Below, piece by piece: positions 6,666 to 9,357 of a stretch of 9,357 nt of DNA; position 1 is the stretch's first letter, and every line of letters starts with the position of its first letter. The stretch comes from Acholeplasmataceae bacterium (GTDB taxonomy: Bacteria > Bacillota_I > Bacilli_A > Acholeplasmatales > Acholeplasmataceae): contig JALNWO010000060.1 of the NCBI GenBank assembly GCA_023230825.1, positions 1-9,357 of the forward strand, given 5' to 3'. Position numbers and translations under genes: made by a program. The notes beneath the pieces are model-generated. The model did no database searches. It was not told the DNA's origin and saw only the letters and a program-made list of their open reading frames with translations.

Positions 6666-8452
6666 GAGATGATTTTGAAGATATTATTCGTGAACGTAAA
6701 GATCGAGACATTTTAAAACGTTTATATCAGTATGTTCTCCCTTACAAAAAAGAGTTTCTTTTAGTCTTTATTTTAATGGCAATCAGCGTTGCTGTTCAAT
6801 TGCTACCACCATTTTTAATTGGTTATACCGTTGATACAATTGCTAATGAGACGTTTACTCAAAGTGATAAACTCATTCGGATTATTATTCTTAGTGTTGT
6901 CTTTTTAGTATCAATCGTTGTTTCTAATATTGCCAACTACTTACAATCAATCACGCTTCAAAGAATTGGTCAACAAACGGTTGTGACATTAAGAGATGAA
7001 GTTTTTACTCATATTGAAAGTTTATCCATTGGTCAAATTAATGAAGTGCCTGTTGGTAAACTGGTTACTAGAACAATCAATGATACGAACACCGTAAGTG
7101 AGATGTATACAAGTGTGATTGTCAATCTCATTAAAAATGTCTTATATATTAGTGCGATTTTAGTGGCTTTGTTTATCATTAGTTATCGCCTTACTTTATG
7201 GATGATTTTAATTTTACCTGTTGTCATAGTCACCTCTTTCATATTCCGACGCTTTTCACGGATGTCTTATCGTCGGGTACGAGCAAATATTGCGGAAGTG
7301 AATGCTTTCTTATCAGAAAACTTATCGGGGATGAAAGTGACGCAAATCTTCAACCAAGAACAAAAGAAAAAAGATGAATTTGTTGATAAAACGTCAGCAC
7401 TACGTAAAAGTTATTTACGAGAAATCCTTGTCTTTGGGATTTATCGACCCACCATTTACTTAATGGCAATGTTTGGAACAGTTATTGTTCTTTATGTTGG
7501 GTATCAAGAAGTAATGGCAGGGATTATTACCGCAGGTTTCCTCTTTACTTACTACACGCTCGTAGGTGACTTTTTCCAACCCATCCAACAACTTGCAGAA
7601 GAATTTAATATTATGCAAAGTGCGTTTGCTAGTGCAGAAAAAATCTTTGATGTGTTGGATACACCACCGACCATTGTGGATGCACCCGATGCCATCGACT
7701 TACCAACCTTTAGTGGTGAAATCGAATTTAAAGATGTTTGGTTTAAATATATCGAAGATGAATGGGTATTAAGAGGTGTTAGCTTTAAAGTTAACCCGGG
7801 TGATACAGTTGCTTTTGTTGGAGCCACTGGATCTGGAAAAACAACGATTCTTAGTTTAATCGTTCGCAACTACGATATTCAAAAGGGCCAAATTCTAATT
7901 GACGGTATCGACATTAAAAAAATTAAACGCTCTAGTTTACGAAGCCATATTGGCCAAATGCTCCAAGATGTTTTCTTATTTAATGAAACAATTAAAAATA
8001 ACATTACTTTAAATGACGATAACATTACAGACGAAGCAGTCATCCAAGCAAGTGAGTATGTTGGCGCTAATACATTTATCGATAAGCTACCCGACAAATA
8101 TGAACACATTGTTTTAGAACGTGGTAACAACTTCTCAAGTGGTCAACGACAACTTATCTCATTTGCCAGAGCCTTAGTATACGAGCCCAGTTTAATGATC
8201 TTAGATGAAGCGACAGCAAATATTGACAGTGAAACAGAAGAGTTGATTCAAGAATCCATGCAGAAAATGATGAACATCTCAACGATGATTGTAGTTGCTC
8301 ACCGCCTTTCAACGATTCAATATAGTGACAAAATTATCTTAATGCAAAAAGGCGAAATTAAAGAAGAGGGTAACCATCAAGAACTATTACGTCAAAAAGG
8401 TTTGTATTACAATTTATATCAGTTACAATATGATGAAGCTTTACAAAAATAA
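6662..8452 (+). CDS. ABC exporter half-transporter, catalytic-site subunit of a heterodimer
   Basis: A 596-residue fused permease-ATPase. About six membrane helices lie near residues 31-56, 70-97, 150-172, 176-196, 256-282 and 287-310. The ATPase domain shows A-loop Tyr363, Walker A GATGSGKT (387-394), Q-loop Gln435, Walker B LMILDE with catalytic Glu516, and switch His547. The signature motif is FSSGQ (491-495) instead of LSGGQ. The Walker site is therefore competent and the signature degenerate, the mirror image of the upstream partner. In the dimer this Walker site would face the normal signature of the partner and form the one fully active site. It corresponds to the TM288/LmrD/BmrD side. 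There is no large extra domain, signal peptide or peptidase domain, which argues against a bacteriocin-processing exporter. It ends at a terminator. Confidence 0.93.
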   Translation: MRDDFEDIIRERKDRDILKRLYQYVLPYKKEFLLVFILMAISVAVQLLPPFLIGYTVDTIANETFTQSDKLIRIIILSVVFLVSIVVSNIANYLQSITLQRIGQQTVVTLRDEVFTHIESLSIGQINEVPVGKLVTRTINDTNTVSEMYTSVIVNLIKNVLYISAILVALFIISYRLTLWMILILPVVIVTSFIFRRFSRMSYRRVRANIAEVNAFLSENLSGMKVTQIFNQEQKKKDEFVDKTSALRKSYLREILVFGIYRPTIYLMAMFGTVIVLYVGYQEVMAGIITAGFLFTYYTLVGDFFQPIQQLAEEFNIMQSAFASAEKIFDVLDTPPTIVDAPDAIDLPTFSGEIEFKDVWFKYIEDEWVLRGVSFKVNPGDTVAFVGATGSGKTTILSLIVRNYDIQKGQILIDGIDIKKIKRSSLRSHIGQMLQDVFLFNETIKNNITLNDDNITDEAVIQASEYVGANTFIDKLPDKYEHIVLERGNNFSSGQRQLISFARALVYEPSLMILDEATANIDSETEELIQESMQKMMNISTMIVVAHRLSTIQYSDKIILMQKGEIKEEGNHQELLRQKGLYYNLYQLQYDEALQK

Positions 8453-8477
8453 AGAGGCAAAAAAAAGCCTCTTTTTT
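8451..8477 (+). terminator. Intrinsic terminator of the ABC exporter operon
   Basis: AAAGAGGC (8451-8458) pairs with GCCTCTTT (8467-8474) around an A8 loop. The stem overlaps the stop codon (8450-8452) and is followed by further T up to 8477. It separates the ABC operon from the ZIP gene. Confidence 0.87.
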
Positions 8478-8489
8478 CATGATAAAAGA

Positions 8490-8518
8490 TTGTCTTTAGG
8501 ATTCTTGTGTGGTATACT
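8490..8518 (+). promoter_or_regulatory. Extended -10 promoter of the ZIP transporter gene
   Basis: -35 TTGTCT (8490-8495, 4 of 6 matches) and -10 TATACT (8513-8518, 5 of 6) are 17 nt apart, with an extended TGG just before the -10 (8510-8512). Transcription should start near 8525, giving a leader of about 38 nt. Confidence 0.75.
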
Positions 8519-8540
8519 TAAATTAAAATTAAGTGTATAC
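8512..8540. promoter_or_regulatory. Putative operator over the ZIP promoter
   Basis: A 29-nt element begins and ends with GTATAC (8512-8517 and 8535-8540) and contains the inverted arms ACTTAA (8516-8521) and TTAAGT (8529-8534). The two ends also form a direct repeat, GTATACTTAA versus GTATACATAA, with 23-nt periodicity. It covers the -10 and the expected start site, where a repressor would block transcription. A metal-responsive regulator is a plausible binder given the gene, but the motif does not match any metalloregulator box I can name with confidence. Confidence 0.5.
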
Positions 8541-8547
8541 ATAAAAT

Positions 8548-8557
8548 AAGAGGAGTG
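8548..8557 (+). promoter_or_regulatory. Ribosome binding site of the ZIP transporter gene
   Basis: AAGAGGAGTG, with the AGGAG core 7 nt before the ATG at 8563. It fixes the start. Confidence 0.8.
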
Positions 8558-8562
8558 ATGAT

Positions 8563-9357
8563 ATGGATTGGTTCATGTCACAGAGTCCTGTAATTCAAGC
8601 ATTAATAGGAACTTTATTTACATGGGGTGTAACTGCCTTAGGTGCTGGGCTCGTCTTTTTCTTTAAAACAATTGAACGAAATGTTTTTAATCTTATGTTA
8701 GGCTTTGCCTCGGGAGTCATGATTGCCGCTAGTTTCTGGTCTTTATTAGATCCTGCGATTGCTAGTGCAGAAGCCCAAGGGCAAATCGCTTGGCTAGTTG
8801 TGGCAATAGGCTTTGGTTTAGGCGGCCTCTTTCTTTATATCGCCGACAAAACGTTACCCCATATTCACTTTGGAATGAACAAAGAAAAAGAAGGTTTACC
8901 AACGAGATGGCACCGGAGTATTTTACTCGTCTTTTCAATTACCCTACACAACATTCCTGAAGGGCTTGCGGTTGGGGTTGCCTTTGGTGCTGTTCAACAT
9001 ATGACAGGCGATACGACTGCAGCAATTTTATCTGCTATTGGTTTAGCTATTGGGATTGGAATCCAAAACTTTCCTGAAGGAGCAGCAGTGTCTATTCCCC
9101 TTCAACAAGAAGGAATGTCGCGTGGAAAAGCATTTTTCTACGGACAAGCATCTGGATTCGTTGAACCCATTGCTGGTGTTTTAGGAGCGCTATTAGTTAC
9201 TTATGTAGAACCAATATTGCCGTATGCTTTAGCATTTGCAGCAGGTGCTATGATTTATGTTGTTGTTGAAGAACTTATTCCTGAAGCCCAACAGAAACAA
9301 ACGGTTAAAGGCTCACATTTTGCAGTCTTAGGCGTGATGCTTGGTTTCATTATTATG
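8563..9357 (+). CDS. ZIP-family divalent metal transporter, GufA/ZupT type (3' end cut by window edge)
   Basis: An integral membrane transporter for divalent cations such as Zn, Fe or Mn; the substrate cannot be fixed from sequence. The frame stays open to the window edge, giving 265 residues, and family members of this type are about 270, so only the last few are missing. Hydrophobic segments lie near residues 10-34, 41-65, 74-95, 118-145, 152-180, 188-214, 218-236 and 250-265, matching the eight-helix ZIP fold. Helix 4 carries HNIPEG (His129, Asn130, Glu133), helix 5 QNFPEG (Gln168, Asn169, Glu172) and helix 6 SGFVEP (Glu201); these positions form the metal centre in characterised ZIP homologues. 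EELIPEA (236-242) is another family hallmark. The loop after helix 3 has only a few histidines and no His-rich metal-sensing stretch. It has its own promoter and likely operator and is separated from the ABC operon by a terminator. Confidence 0.93.
   Translation, partial: MDWFMSQSPVIQALIGTLFTWGVTALGAGLVFFFKTIERNVFNLMLGFASGVMIAASFWSLLDPAIASAEAQGQIAWLVVAIGFGLGGLFLYIADKTLPHIHFGMNKEKEGLPTRWHRSILLVFSITLHNIPEGLAVGVAFGAVQHMTGDTTAAILSAIGLAIGIGIQNFPEGAAVSIPLQQEGMSRGKAFFYGQASGFVEPIAGVLGALLVTYVEPILPYALAFAAGAMIYVVVEELIPEAQQKQTVKGSHFAVLGVMLGFIIM

Noticed and set aside
7552..7869. 105-residue antisense open frame inside the second ABC gene
   Set aside because: It mirrors conserved ATPase-domain sequence, has no ribosome binding site or recognisable domain, and is best explained as a shadow of the sense gene.
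4902..8452. Bacteriocin or peptide exporter with a biosynthetic cluster
   Set aside because: Neither subunit has a peptidase domain, and no precursor peptide, modification enzyme or immunity gene is nearby.

Overview
The window is ordinary chromosomal DNA from a low-GC Gram-positive-type bacterium, either Bacillota or an Acholeplasma-like relative. The evidence is AT-rich codon use, strong AGGAGG-type ribosome binding sites, A+T-rich intergenic regions, hairpin-plus-T-run terminators, and best-fit protein families (PepT, LmrCD/BmrCD-type ABC pairs, GufA-type ZIP). TGA is a real stop here: it ends uvrB, the SGNH gene and the first ABC gene, while Trp is TGG. This excludes the Mycoplasma/Spiroplasma code. 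I cannot name the species from sequence alone.

Layout. (1) Positions 1-3425, + strand: the 3' three-quarters of uvrB, then a cytoplasmic SGNH/GDSL-type hydrolase overlapping it by 17 nt, then a Sel1-repeat protein 4 nt further on. These three look like one transcript and end in a hairpin at 3427-3448. (2) Positions 3447-4658, - strand: pepT (tripeptidase T), convergent with the first cluster and sharing that hairpin as a two-way terminator. (3) Positions 4659-4901: a 243-nt divergent intergenic region with the pepT ribosome binding site, two perfect 9-bp inverted repeats and a consensus -10 for the next operon. (4) Positions 4902-8452, + strand: two ABC exporter half-transporters overlapping by 4 nt (ATGA). 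Their complementary ATP-site defects mark them as the two halves of a heterodimer. A terminator follows at 8451-8477. (5) Positions 8563-9357, + strand: a ZIP-family metal transporter that runs off the right edge with only a few residues missing. It has its own extended -10 promoter, overlapped by a GTATAC-flanked repeat that looks like an operator.

How they work together: the window covers DNA repair (UvrB), peptide turnover (PepT), export of an unidentified hydrophobic compound or drug (the ABC pair) and divalent metal transport (ZIP). Apart from the two operons there is no sign of a shared pathway. I see no mobile element, CRISPR array, tRNA or rRNA. I found no clear undescribed system; the best leads are small regulatory-looking structures and the unexplained uvrB-linked pair of genes.
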